Assembly: GCF_003054445.1 (NCBI RefSeq)
Contig: NC_042507.1
Location: forward strand, 434,001 to 498,000
Source: Pichia kudriavzevii
Taxonomy: Eukaryota > Ascomycota > Pichiomycetes > Pichiales > Pichiaceae
Length of the DNA stretch: 64,000 nucleotides
Direction: 5' to 3'
In this document: positions 1-8,403 of the stretch, piece by piece
How the letters are laid out: each line of letters opens with the position of its first letter
Numbering within the stretch: the first letter of the stretch is position 1
Translations under genes and position numbers: made by a program
The notes under the pieces: model-generated
Seen by the model: the letters and a program-made list of their open reading frames with translations, nothing else
The model's database searches: none
What the model was told of the DNA's origin: nothing

Positions 1-1115
1 CAGTGTGGAGATGGAACCGGTATGCCGAGGTTTTCTAATGTAACTGAAGATATATATGAAATTGCTGCTTCAAAATTTGCAAACACATATAGCAACTTAC
101 CCTTTTCGATTTGTAACTTTTCTATTGAATTATCAAATATAAACTCATTTGCAAAGCGTTTTATTGTAATCATTTGAGAAACCAGGAAATAAGCACGAAG
201 CTCTTTCAGTTTGATCATTGAGAAAATTAGAATTGGTAAATACATATCAGTATTAAGAATGTTACCCTTCCCTTCAGTTATATCTGAGAGGATCTGACTC
301 AACTTTTTATGTATTTTTATGAGATATTTCATCTTTAAGGTTGGAGACCTTTCGGCACTAAATAACTCAAATTCTGGTAAGATCTTTTCTTCCAATAACT
401 GGAGAAACTTATTCTCCAATCCTGGGTCTAGCTCTATATCTAAATTTCGGAAATGAATGTCAAGATAACTTAAGCATCCCAACTTGTCACTAAATTCATC
501 ATTGAAATCTTTCTCAAATTCGTCAACTGGTATACCCTTCAAAGGAAAAACTATTTGATTATAGAACTTGTCACAAAGTAGACGCTCAAACGTAAGATTC
601 AACCTATAGTATTGATACTCAGAGTCTTGATTCATTTCCTTCATTTCATATTTACCATCGTTGGTTAAATAATTCTTACATTCAAGTTGAAATGTTCTGT
701 AAAAGCTTTGGAATAGCTCGGCAATTTCAAAACTAGCTAGGGACCTCTCAAATTTAGGTTCCTTTAATTCCTTTAGGCATTTCTCATAAACCTTTAATAA
801 GGGGACTGGCAAGTCAGATTCTGTTGGTATCTCAAAACTTTCAATATACGAGGAACTGTCATCCTGTATTGTACTCGTATTATCGCAATTTTTGTTTGTT
901 GATCCAAGGTGCTTGTCAATAGCTTCTAAATTATCATGGTATTCAATAGCAGAATATTCACTCTCTGCATCCTTTGTGTCCTGTGTATCGATTGTCACGT
1001 CCTGGCTTTCTAAATCGGAGTTGGAGTTACTCGTAAACCCTGAATTAGTATCATAAGAATGCGTGATTGCCGTTTCTGATTTCCAATCAGATTTTGTGGG
1101 CGGAGTGTAAAACAT
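1..1115 (-). CDS. MUK1: VPS9-domain Rab5-type GEF, 3' end outside window
   Basis: I read this frame from the sequence. It starts at an ATG (1115-1113) and stays open to the window edge, giving 371 complete codons. The N-terminal ~80 residues are Ser/Thr/Asp-rich and look disordered. The last ~90 residues contain MYLPILIFSMIKLKELRAY and FEAAISYI, which match the core of the VPS9 catalytic domain of guanine-nucleotide exchange factors for Rab5/Vps21 GTPases. A long N-terminal part before the VPS9 domain fits yeast Muk1 better than Vps9, which also carries a C-terminal CUE domain. Inferred role: activation of Vps21-type GTPases in endosome-to-vacuole transport. Confidence in the domain is high; the choice of MUK1 over VPS9 is moderate because the C terminus is missing. 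Confidence 0.75.
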   Translation of the reverse strand, partial: MFYTPPTKSDWKSETAITHSYDTNSGFTSNSNSDLESQDVTIDTQDTKDAESEYSAIEYHDNLEAIDKHLGSTNKNCDNTSTIQDDSSSYIESFEIPTESDLPVPLLKVYEKCLKELKEPKFERSLASFEIAELFQSFYRTFQLECKNYLTNDGKYEMKEMNQDSEYQYYRLNLTFERLLCDKFYNQIVFPLKGIPVDEFEKDFNDEFSDKLGCLSYLDIHFRNLDIELDPGLENKFLQLLEEKILPEFELFSAERSPTLKMKYLIKIHKKLSQILSDITEGKGNILNTDMYLPILIFSMIKLKELRAYFLVSQMITIKRFANEFIFDNSIEKLQIEKGKLLYVFANFEAAISYISSVTLENLGIPVPSPH

Positions 1116-1423
1116 GTTAGAAGCCTATGTACTCCAGGTAACTATGTGAGTAGCCCTTAAATGTGGTGCAGCAATTGTAGAGAAAAATCCGTGTTCTTCA
1201 ACAAGGGATAAATCGCATTATATAATTAGATACTATATATATACTCAAATTCCATTAAGGCGTTACGAAGACGCTTTTATTTTTTTTTTTTTTACAATAC
1301 TTGTATATATTTGCAATAAAAATTCGTCTTTTAATATGGATAACTTTTCGTTTAATCGTGGATGATGGTTAAATTTACTTATATTTACAAAGTCTCTAGG
1401 AACAAGGTTGATATGTAGCCACT

Positions 1424-2023
1424 TTAGGCAATTATCTTCTTTTCCTTCAGATAGGAAATAATTGCATCAGCACACTCTTCAACGGACTTCTCATGGGTGT
1501 TTAAAACTATTTCAGGGGTTTCTGGTGCTTCATATGGATCATCAATACCTGTGAAATTTTTGATCAGACCTTCTCTTGCCTTTTTGTATAAACCTTTTGG
1601 ATCTCTCTGTTCTGCAACCTCTAATGGAACATTCACATAGACCTCAATAAACGGTAGGTTTGCGTCTTCGTGTAACTTTCTAGCTGAATCTCTATCCTTC
1701 TTATATGGGGAAATGAACGAAGTCAAAGCAATAGTACAAGAATCTGCAAAGAGTTTGGCGACTTCAGAAATCCTTCTGATGTTTTCATTTCTATCAGCCT
1801 CAGAGAAGCCTAAATCTTTGTTCAAACCAAATCTGACATTGTCACCATCAAGTCTATAGGTTTGGATTTTTTGTTCTAGAAGTTTCCTTTCTAAAGCACA
1901 GGCAATAGTAGACTTACCGGAGGCACTCAATCCAGTAAACCACAATGTTGCACCTGGTTGTCCAATAATCTTTGAACGCTCTTCATGAGTCAAGTTATGA
2001 TGCCAAGTGATGTTGGTTGCCAT
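1424..2023 (-). CDS. MET14: Adenylylsulfate (APS) kinase
   Basis: 199 codons, full length for the family. It phosphorylates adenosine 5'-phosphosulfate to PAPS with ATP, the second step of sulfate activation, in the cytosol. The P-loop is at residues 31-39 (GLSASGKST). Further APS-kinase hallmarks are [21 protein letters not shown], which binds APS, and the [12 protein letters not shown] stretch. The ATG at 2023 is the only sensible start, because conserved sequence begins within ten residues of it. It lies 308 bp upstream of the MUK1-like gene on the same strand. Its upstream region carries a CACGTG box and a Met31/32-like motif, so regulation by sulfur limitation is likely. The sulfate permease at 43488-46046 acts earlier in the same pathway. 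Confidence 0.97.
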   Translation of the reverse strand: MATNITWHHNLTHEERSKIIGQPGATLWFTGLSASGKSTIACALERKLLEQKIQTYRLDGDNVRFGLNKDLGFSEADRNENIRRISEVAKLFADSCTIALTSFISPYKKDRDSARKLHEDANLPFIEVYVNVPLEVAEQRDPKGLYKKAREGLIKNFTGIDDPYEAPETPEIVLNTHEKSVEECADAIISYLKEKKIIA

Positions 2024-2264
2024 TTTTCCTTTTGCTTTTTTTCAATCCTGTACCAATGAAAACCTACAATACACGCTTTCTACAATCAGAGTATACACCT
2101 ATCAAGAGCCACAGAAGCAAAGTGGTGTATTTTTCAAAACCTAAATGCCAACCCTTGCTTATTTGCACTCTTTGACAATCCGTTCATCTAGTTCTAGTAT
2201 TCATATGACAAACGAAACCCCGAATTGCCGTTTCGGGAAATCCAGTTTTGAAAAACTAAAGGGG

Positions 2265-2274
2265 AAAGTGTGGC
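2265..2274 (+). promoter_or_regulatory. Met31/32-like motif upstream of MET14
   Basis: AAAGTGTGGC differs by one base from the Met31/Met32 consensus AAACTGTGGC known from S. cerevisiae sulfur genes. It lies about 240 bp before the MET14 start and 12 bp from the CACGTG box. Function is inferred from this pairing and from the similar motifs upstream of the sulfate permease. Confidence 0.5.
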
Positions 2275-2286
2275 GGTCGCTATAAT

Positions 2287-2292
2287 CACGTG
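2287..2292. promoter_or_regulatory. CACGTG box (Cbf1-type E-box) upstream of MET14
   Basis: TCACGTG lies about 265 bp upstream of the MET14 ATG. In yeasts, the Cbf1-Met4-Met28 complex binds TCACGTG at sulfur-assimilation genes, MET14 included. The palindrome is seen directly; its use here is inferred. Confidence 0.6.
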
Positions 2293-3718
2293 CCGGTATT
2301 TTGGGAGGGCAAAATTGAGATTCTTGGTAAACTTCTTGCATACATGGAATTGGTGTGTTACAATATGAACCAGAAATATAGTTGTATGAACATTCGACCT
2401 TGCTTGCGTATTTGTTCAGCCCTATGAAGGCTGATGCTAAAAAGGAAAGATCTAATACGAATTAATAAAGGGAGGTGGGGGGGAGAACGACATTCGCCGT
2501 ACATGACGTGAATTCATGTATACATTCTGTAGTCCTGCCTGATGTCCATCTTGATACACCCTCTAAGAAGCGATCACAACTCAATTTCCCTTTGTTAGCG
2601 CTGCATAGAACTAACCTTTCATAAGAATTTAAGTATTTCACGGTTGTTAATTGAAAATCGCTGTTTTGTACCTTGTTTGTGCATCGAACCAAAAAACGAA
2701 AACAGCAAACGGCAAACAGTGCGCCTGACCGTTTGGCCAAGTAACGGGAAACCGAAAGTTGAAAAAAAATAAATGAGCGGCTCAACCCTCTTTAGGGCGT
2801 TACTTTAGAGGCCTATCTTTCTTTAACAAAAGCTTATAAATAGCTAAATATGTTATAAATCAAATCTACCTTCTCTAAAATAGCACATAAATATATCTGA
2901 AACATTGAGTAATCAAGCGATTAGGTCTCTTGTTAAACTCCGATGTTGACAAATGCTAATTCTACTTTGGATATTTGTATTAAATCTGGCGAATAGGAAC
3001 TTCGTTTAAAAATCTTATATTGAGCAATGACAGAGTGCAAGCTAAAGGGAGAGGACTAGCCTGTCCATTGTAATCATCAAACTTGTGATAAATAGGTACA
3101 CATGGATAAGTTTCTCTTCAACAGGCAGGCAGTGTAAACATAGGCTAGATGAATTAAGAAATGATAATACCCGTACCTCTGAACATTAGCTTAGTGTGAC
3201 CTGGTTGTTAAAATTGGAACAAGAAAGCATTTATTATTTTTTCCACCACTCAATATTTTGAGTACTTATCTTTTAAAATTTGCCGAAAGTTTACATTAAT
3301 ATCTTATAGCCCTGATACCTATTTGTTGTTACAAGAGGCAGCCCTCTTAGAAAGTCATGTCAACTTTTAGTCAACTGGTTTGAGTTACATGTCGACCAAT
3401 CTGAATTGGACAATAAGTTTCTAATTAGTGGCACTGTTGTTAACTGAACTAGCCAATCAGGAAACCAAACCTTCCAAAAGAACAGAAAATATAAATATAA
3501 GTTTTTACAGTAGTGGTACTAAGTGATTACTAAAAATATAGATCACTTTACTTGTATCTTGATTTGATGATTAATAGTTTTTTTTTTTGCATCAATAGTT
3601 ATAGTCATATAAATCAGATGACAAGGTAAGCCAAATTACAAGATAAGTCTTTTTTATGAGTACATCACATTGTTCCGCTTCATGGAAAATTAGTAAAAAT
3701 GCATATAGCGACTATCTC

Positions 3719-3749
3719 TGAAAAATTAATCTGCACGCCAAATTTTTCA
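3719..3749. promoter_or_regulatory. Two RRPE-like motifs before JIP5
   Basis: TGAAAAATTA lies at 3719-3728 on the plus strand, and TGAAAAATTT reads on the minus strand at 3740-3749. They lie 70-105 bp before the JIP5 ATG. RRPE (TGAAAAATTT) is the known ribosomal RNA processing element of yeast ribosome-biogenesis genes. Such AT-rich words also occur by chance, so confidence is moderate. Confidence 0.45.
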
Positions 3750-3821
3750 AAAGATTTATATAGTTATCAGTATTTTTTAAACTTTTTCTTTTTATAGGTG
3801 AAAGTCAAAGACACTAGCAAA

Positions 3822-5504
3822 ATGGCCAAGACTAAAACCGGGAAGGTAGTTAAGGAATTCAAGTTTACAAGGAGACCTATTTTTAATATACATCACCAAG
3901 CAGACCCATTGTTTGCAGCTAAGTGTCATCCTAGCGAGCCGGTTTTTGTTACTGGTACAGCTACTGGCCACGTTCAAGCTTATCGATATGACATTGACAA
4001 ACTAGAAGAAATCTACGAAGATCAGGATAAATTTCCGTATGATGTAAGCTGTGTTAAATACGATGATTTTGATGATGGTTCTATAACATGTCAATGGCAC
4101 ACCAAGAGACACAAATCTTCTTGTCGTGATCTATGCTTTGATTTACCATCAGGCGGGGAGAAGGTACATACGATAGGTTCAGAGGGTGTTATCAAAACTG
4201 CAGATGTTAAGACGGGACAAGTAATCAATAAATTCATAAGTAGCAAGAACAATACTTTTGAGGATGATGGCTTTGAGATTGGAACTTACACCAAATGTGT
4301 GAGTACTCCTCGTAAGGAGTTCTTATTAGTTGGTGATGAGCTAGGCAATTTGATGTGTCACGACACAAGAAGTAAGCACCTGAACCTTTGCTACAAACCG
4401 TTTAAGAAGTTACATTTAGGAGAAGGTATTAACTCTATAAACTACTGTTGGCCCAAGAGTGACTATAAAATAATTACCACAGGTAGCACCACTGTTTGTG
4501 AGATAGATTTAAGGAAACCTGGCGAACCTTTACATACGAGTGAAGATCAAGAGGACGAAGTATTGTGTGCTGCGTGGCTTGATCAGGAGAAACAGGAAAC
4601 TATGATTTGTGGGATGGGTGATGTTGTTACTACCTGGAAACCAGCAATGAATGCGTGGAATGATCAAATCAGTAGAATAAGAATAGCCAAAGGTGAAACT
4701 GTTGAAAGTTTGATCAGTGCTATGGATGCTGATTCGAGGTATATGTATGCAGGATCTTCCAATGGACACATTGCGAAGGTTGACATTATAGGTGGTAAAG
4801 TTGTGGAACGGTTTTTACAGCATGACCCAGAAGAGGACGACAAAGTTGATGAAGTATTAGGGTTAGATCTAGACCTTAACTACAGATTAATCAGTTTTGG
4901 AACCGATGGATTTAAAATATGGGAAGAGGAAAAAGGTGATTTAGAAATTGACAGTGAGATTGACAGTGACAATGGCGAGGAAGACAAAAACAGAGATCCT
5001 GATGACGATGGAATCTACACAGACGATTTGGGTAGCGATAGTTCTGACGAAGAGGAGATAGAAGAGAAGGTAACTTTAGGTGACGAAATTGGCGAAGAAG
5101 TTCATGATATGGAAGAGACTGAAGTTGATGACAGTGGGTTGACCAATACAGAAGAAACAGTGCCAAGGAAAAGGTCACTAGCTGAATCATTGAAAAATAG
5201 AATAGAGTTGGCTAGTTCTTGCATTGATGATGCTTTGCATGAGAAGGAGGAGACGGGTTTGGAAGAAGATGTTGGTGTTGAAGTTTCCGACAGTGACGAT
5301 GATACTGACATTGGTTCTACAAATGGCAAGGTTGTTGAACTACAAGAAATCAGAGATGAACTGATTGCGAGGATCGAGAATCCGGTGTTGGATGAACCAA
5401 AGAACGCAAGAGAAAGAAAGAGACAGAAGAAACTCAACAAGAAGGAAAAACAAAAAGGTCAGCACCATCACAACCATGGAATCCGCAAGTTTGAAGGCTT
5501 GTAA
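3822..5504 (+). CDS. JIP5: WD-repeat 60S biogenesis protein (JIP5/WDR55 family)
   Basis: 560 codons from the ATG at 3822. The open frame extends eight codons upstream only to GTG, directly after an in-frame TAG, so I set the start at the ATG. The first ~370 residues form a WD40 propeller typical of WDR55/Jip5, beginning with DPLFAAKCHPSEPVFVTG and TGHVQAYRYD. An acidic Asp/Glu/Ser-rich region follows, then a basic Lys-rich tail ending in HGIRKFEGL, a signature of this family. S. cerevisiae Jip5 is a nucleolar protein needed for large-subunit biogenesis. RRPE-like motifs upstream agree with that role. Its length is somewhat above that of the S. cerevisiae protein because of the acidic tail. 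Confidence 0.85.
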   Translation: MAKTKTGKVVKEFKFTRRPIFNIHHQADPLFAAKCHPSEPVFVTGTATGHVQAYRYDIDKLEEIYEDQDKFPYDVSCVKYDDFDDGSITCQWHTKRHKSSCRDLCFDLPSGGEKVHTIGSEGVIKTADVKTGQVINKFISSKNNTFEDDGFEIGTYTKCVSTPRKEFLLVGDELGNLMCHDTRSKHLNLCYKPFKKLHLGEGINSINYCWPKSDYKIITTGSTTVCEIDLRKPGEPLHTSEDQEDEVLCAAWLDQEKQETMICGMGDVVTTWKPAMNAWNDQISRIRIAKGETVESLISAMDADSRYMYAGSSNGHIAKVDIIGGKVVERFLQHDPEEDDKVDEVLGLDLDLNYRLISFGTDGFKIWEEEKGDLEIDSEIDSDNGEEDKNRDPDDDGIYTDDLGSDSSDEEEIEEKVTLGDEIGEEVHDMEETEVDDSGLTNTEETVPRKRSLAESLKNRIELASSCIDDALHEKEETGLEEDVGVEVSDSDDDTDIGSTNGKVVELQEIRDELIARIENPVLDEPKNARERKRQKKLNKKEKQKGQHHHNHGIRKFEGL

Positions 5505-5908
5505 AGGTCTGTTGTCTATCATGCACAACCAACATCACGCATCCTATATAAATGGCTGCATGAGTCAAACAAGGAGGTACAGGGAAACATCGAAATAAGC
5601 ACCCAAATCGTATAGATACTCTCAAATTGAGTGATTTGTACGGGGAATTTTCCTCACCAGGCTCTAAACTCAAAATATTTTGTATTTGTAAAAAGAAGCA
5701 CAAATTCCATAGTGTGCATTGGACAAAAAAAAACATGAAACTCAATTTCACTCTCGCTCGTGTGAGAAGAGTTTGAGCAAATCCACGATCAGCTCGACCT
5801 TTCTTGACCATATTTGATTTTAGATATAATGCTCACCAGCAAGTTTTTCCTGTAGGTAGTTGTGCCAGAATTCCTTTCATGTAACCAATTCGAACGACTT
5901 TCCATACC

Positions 5909-7258
5909 ATGTCCACATCTACAGAGGAACCTGCGATTCCAGCAGTAAACAATTCACCCACACCCTCTACCCCACGTTCTGCCATGGAAAGTTCTGCAGC
6001 TCTGAAGGAGCGGGACGATGAGTCCAGTAGTATGGTTGACGAGGACAGGCCAGCCAAGGGCACTCGGTCGATAACGCCACACGAGACCGAGGCACTGAGG
6101 TTAAAGCAAAAATGTAAAGACTTGAAGCAGAAAATCGTTGATATTGAAACACAAAATCAGATTAGAGCTATTGGCGTGTCAAGAGCAAAGGACTCCATTT
6201 CTAGACTCAGGTTTGAGTATTCTCTATTATTAGAATCTCTAGAGAAGAAGAATGCCACTCTTCCATTCCCAGACTTGAAAAACTTTAAGCCGGAGGATAT
6301 CGACGCTGAAACAGTGTCATCATTATCCCTCACTGATGTGACTAATTTGTTATCAACTACACCACTAGCTCTCGCTAATATAAAAAGGTTCTTACCCAAT
6401 GCTCTCGGTGACTTGATATCCGAAAGACAGCAACAATATATTAACCAAGCAGCATCGTCGGATCAACAGGCCCCTTCTACTAGCAGAACCCGCCGGAAAA
6501 GAGGTACACCTAATGGTTCATCTGCTTCATCTAGAAAAAGAATTCGGGATCCTAGAGAACCGAAAAGACCTACTAATGCCTATCTCTTTTTCTGTGATTC
6601 AGAAAGAGAACGTGTGAAATCTGAATGGGCGGAAAAAAATCCAAACCAGCATATTGATTTATCAAAGGCCATGACTGAAGTTTGGAGGAAAATGACGGAC
6701 GAAGATAAAAAACCTTATTTTGAAATGTATGAAAAAGATAAGCAAAGATATCAGAAGGCGGTTGAGGAGTTTGCTAATATAAAGGAACAGGAACGCTTAA
6801 ATGCACAGGAATTACTATCAAGCAGAGCACAAAGCGAAACAGCATCAGCTGAACCCGAGACACCCGTGAATGGAGGGTTTGAATTGGACGCACATCCAGA
6901 TCCAGATATTTCTCAATTGGATGATGCCAATCAAACCAACGAGGACATAGATGAAAATGAAGGAGTAGAAGGAGAAGGAGACGAGGAAGAAGACGTAGAT
7001 GAAGATGAAGAGGAAGAAGAAGAAGAAGAAGAAGCCAATGGTAGTCGATTGTCTACCACGGCTGAGGTAAATGGTGAACCTGACGGCAGTGAAGACCTTC
7101 TCTTGGAACTTGATTCAGAAGCCCATATTGAGGGAGAAGATGGAGAGGACGAAGATGCCGCTAAAGATGTGACCCACGAAAGTAAGGACACTGAAGATGA
7201 ACATTTGTATGATGCTGCTCAATTAAGATCCGAACCTGATACTCCTCTTCATGAATAA
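5909..7258 (+). CDS. HMG-box chromatin protein, Nhp10/INO80-type
   Basis: 449 codons. Residues ~60-120 form a predicted coiled coil, residues ~195-212 are basic, and one HMG box spans about 214-287 (PREPKRPTNAYLFFCD through KDKQRYQKAVEEF). The C-terminal third is very acidic, with a run of nine Glu encoded by a GAA/GAG tract near 7005-7035. A coiled coil followed by one HMG box fits fungal INO80-complex HMG subunits (S. cerevisiae Nhp10, S. pombe Nht1). The long acidic tail is unlike short NHP6. Likely role: a nuclear DNA-bending subunit of a remodeller. The domain call is firm and the complex assignment is inferred. Confidence 0.7.
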   Translation: MSTSTEEPAIPAVNNSPTPSTPRSAMESSAALKERDDESSSMVDEDRPAKGTRSITPHETEALRLKQKCKDLKQKIVDIETQNQIRAIGVSRAKDSISRLRFEYSLLLESLEKKNATLPFPDLKNFKPEDIDAETVSSLSLTDVTNLLSTTPLALANIKRFLPNALGDLISERQQQYINQAASSDQQAPSTSRTRRKRGTPNGSSASSRKRIRDPREPKRPTNAYLFFCDSERERVKSEWAEKNPNQHIDLSKAMTEVWRKMTDEDKKPYFEMYEKDKQRYQKAVEEFANIKEQERLNAQELLSSRAQSETASAEPETPVNGGFELDAHPDPDISQLDDANQTNEDIDENEGVEGEGDEEEDVDEDEEEEEEEEEANGSRLSTTAEVNGEPDGSEDLLLELDSEAHIEGEDGEDEDAAKDVTHESKDTEDEHLYDAAQLRSEPDTPLHE

Positions 7259-7857
7259 GTAGGAAAATATCTATCTAAAAAGGCCCTTTACTTTGTGTAT
7301 TTTATTCATCACCAGATTACTATGTAAGGAAATCATTTTATATATACATTTGGCCTTACTATTGTATCGGCAGCTGAGAAAGGCCCTGGCTTTAACGACT
7401 TTTCAATCATGCTTACATTAGCCTATTGAGATTGGGTAATGCTACTTGTAGACTAATCTTATTCTAAAGGAGATTTCTTTAAACAATTTAAAATATTAAG
7501 CCCACACAAACTTCTTTTGGCATTGTTAGACGAAAGTCTAAGTAAAAATGTAAAAGATGGCCTCACATATCACAAGAACCCCGATTTGTACGTGGAAAGT
7601 AGATGCATGATCGACAATAAGTGCTTCTTCATGCACTCAATTGATTGAGGATGCCACCAGGTGCCCAAACATTTGCACTTGATTCAATTAGGAATGCTCT
7701 CTCATTCATGACATAAGGGAAGAAGGTTCTCTTCAAGATATCATGAAGGTTAATTAAATTCTGAACCAGCAGTAATAATATTCAAAAAGTTGTCATTTGT
7801 CGTTTCAAGCGGGTCATGTAATCAATTACTACAGGGAGATATTAAATATTACGGCGA

Positions 7858-7864
7858 TGCACCC
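7858..7864 (+). promoter_or_regulatory. TGCACCC, Aft-type iron-responsive motif
   Basis: TGCACCC matches the Aft1/2 core (PyPuCACCC) that controls ferric reductase genes in S. cerevisiae. It lies about 540 bp upstream of the FRE-family start. The word is short and iron control differs between yeast clades, so this is only suggestive. Confidence 0.3.
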
Positions 7865-8301
7865 TATCCAATGACGACCCTATACACTGTGTAAATGCTG
7901 CATTGTTCATTTGTATTATGCACGTTGTCGTTGAATTTTGAGGTACAACTTTTTCCTGCGTAGTAAATTGCCGATAGTTCCGAATGCTGGAATTCAATGA
8001 TAGCATGTTTATTCGCCTAGACATATCTCAGACCTCGTATTGTGACAAATTATCAATGCTACCGTTTCTCATTGCATCAAAATTACCGCTCTTTAAACAA
8101 TTCAGGGTTTTCGTCATGCAGGTGATACCAATTCAGTATTCTGACTTTCCACAAGTTTAAGCCTAGCCGTGCTGATGATACTTTGATTTCCACGTTATTT
8201 TGTTTCCGTATGTGCGTCTGAAAGATTTTCTTTACTTGTGATTTGTCTTTTCATTATTAAAAAAAAAGCATGGTTTTAGAGGGTCCAAGGTAAACTTGTC
8301 G

Positions 8302-8309
8302 TATAAAAA
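8302..8309 (+). promoter_or_regulatory. TATA box of ferric reductase gene
   Basis: TATAAAAA lies 95 bp before the ATG at 8404, a normal distance for a regulated yeast promoter. Confidence 0.55.
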
Positions 8310-8403
8310 GCGGATAGAAGCTTCCTACTACCCTGTAATTTGGTCTCCATCTTAAAAGGTTATTTTATTCTTTTTTTTGTTATTTGGGAAACAGAAACTT
8401 TTG

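Larger units (their letters stand above)
2024..3821. other. 1.8 kb gene-free stretch between MET14 and JIP5
   Basis: This is the longest stretch without a gene in the window. The first ~350 bp hold the MET14 promoter motifs, and the last ~110 bp hold two RRPE-like motifs before JIP5. In between I see only AT-rich sequence. The one frame of about 107 codons (2462-2785, minus) begins at TTG and resembles nothing. I found no tRNA B-box and no convincing snRNA or snoRNA boxes. The two genes diverge, so both promoters lie here. Confidence 0.7.
7259..8403. other. Intergenic 1.1 kb with hairpins and FRE promoter elements
   Basis: No gene is supported here; the minus-strand frame 7842-8024 is unremarkable. 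The stretch holds a GAAA-loop hairpin (7526-7541) and a pair of overlapping inverted repeats (7620-7649). TGCACCC at 7858-7864 matches the Aft-type iron motif PyPuCACCC. A TATA box (TATAAAAAG, 8302-8309) lies about 95 bp before the ferric reductase ATG. Confidence 0.5.

Noticed and set aside
2462-2785. 107-codon minus-strand frame in the MET14-JIP5 gap
   Set aside because: It begins at TTG, has no recognisable content and lies in the likely promoter region.
7842-8024. 60-codon minus frame in the FRE promoter
   Set aside because: Short, no recognisable content, overlaps likely regulatory DNA.
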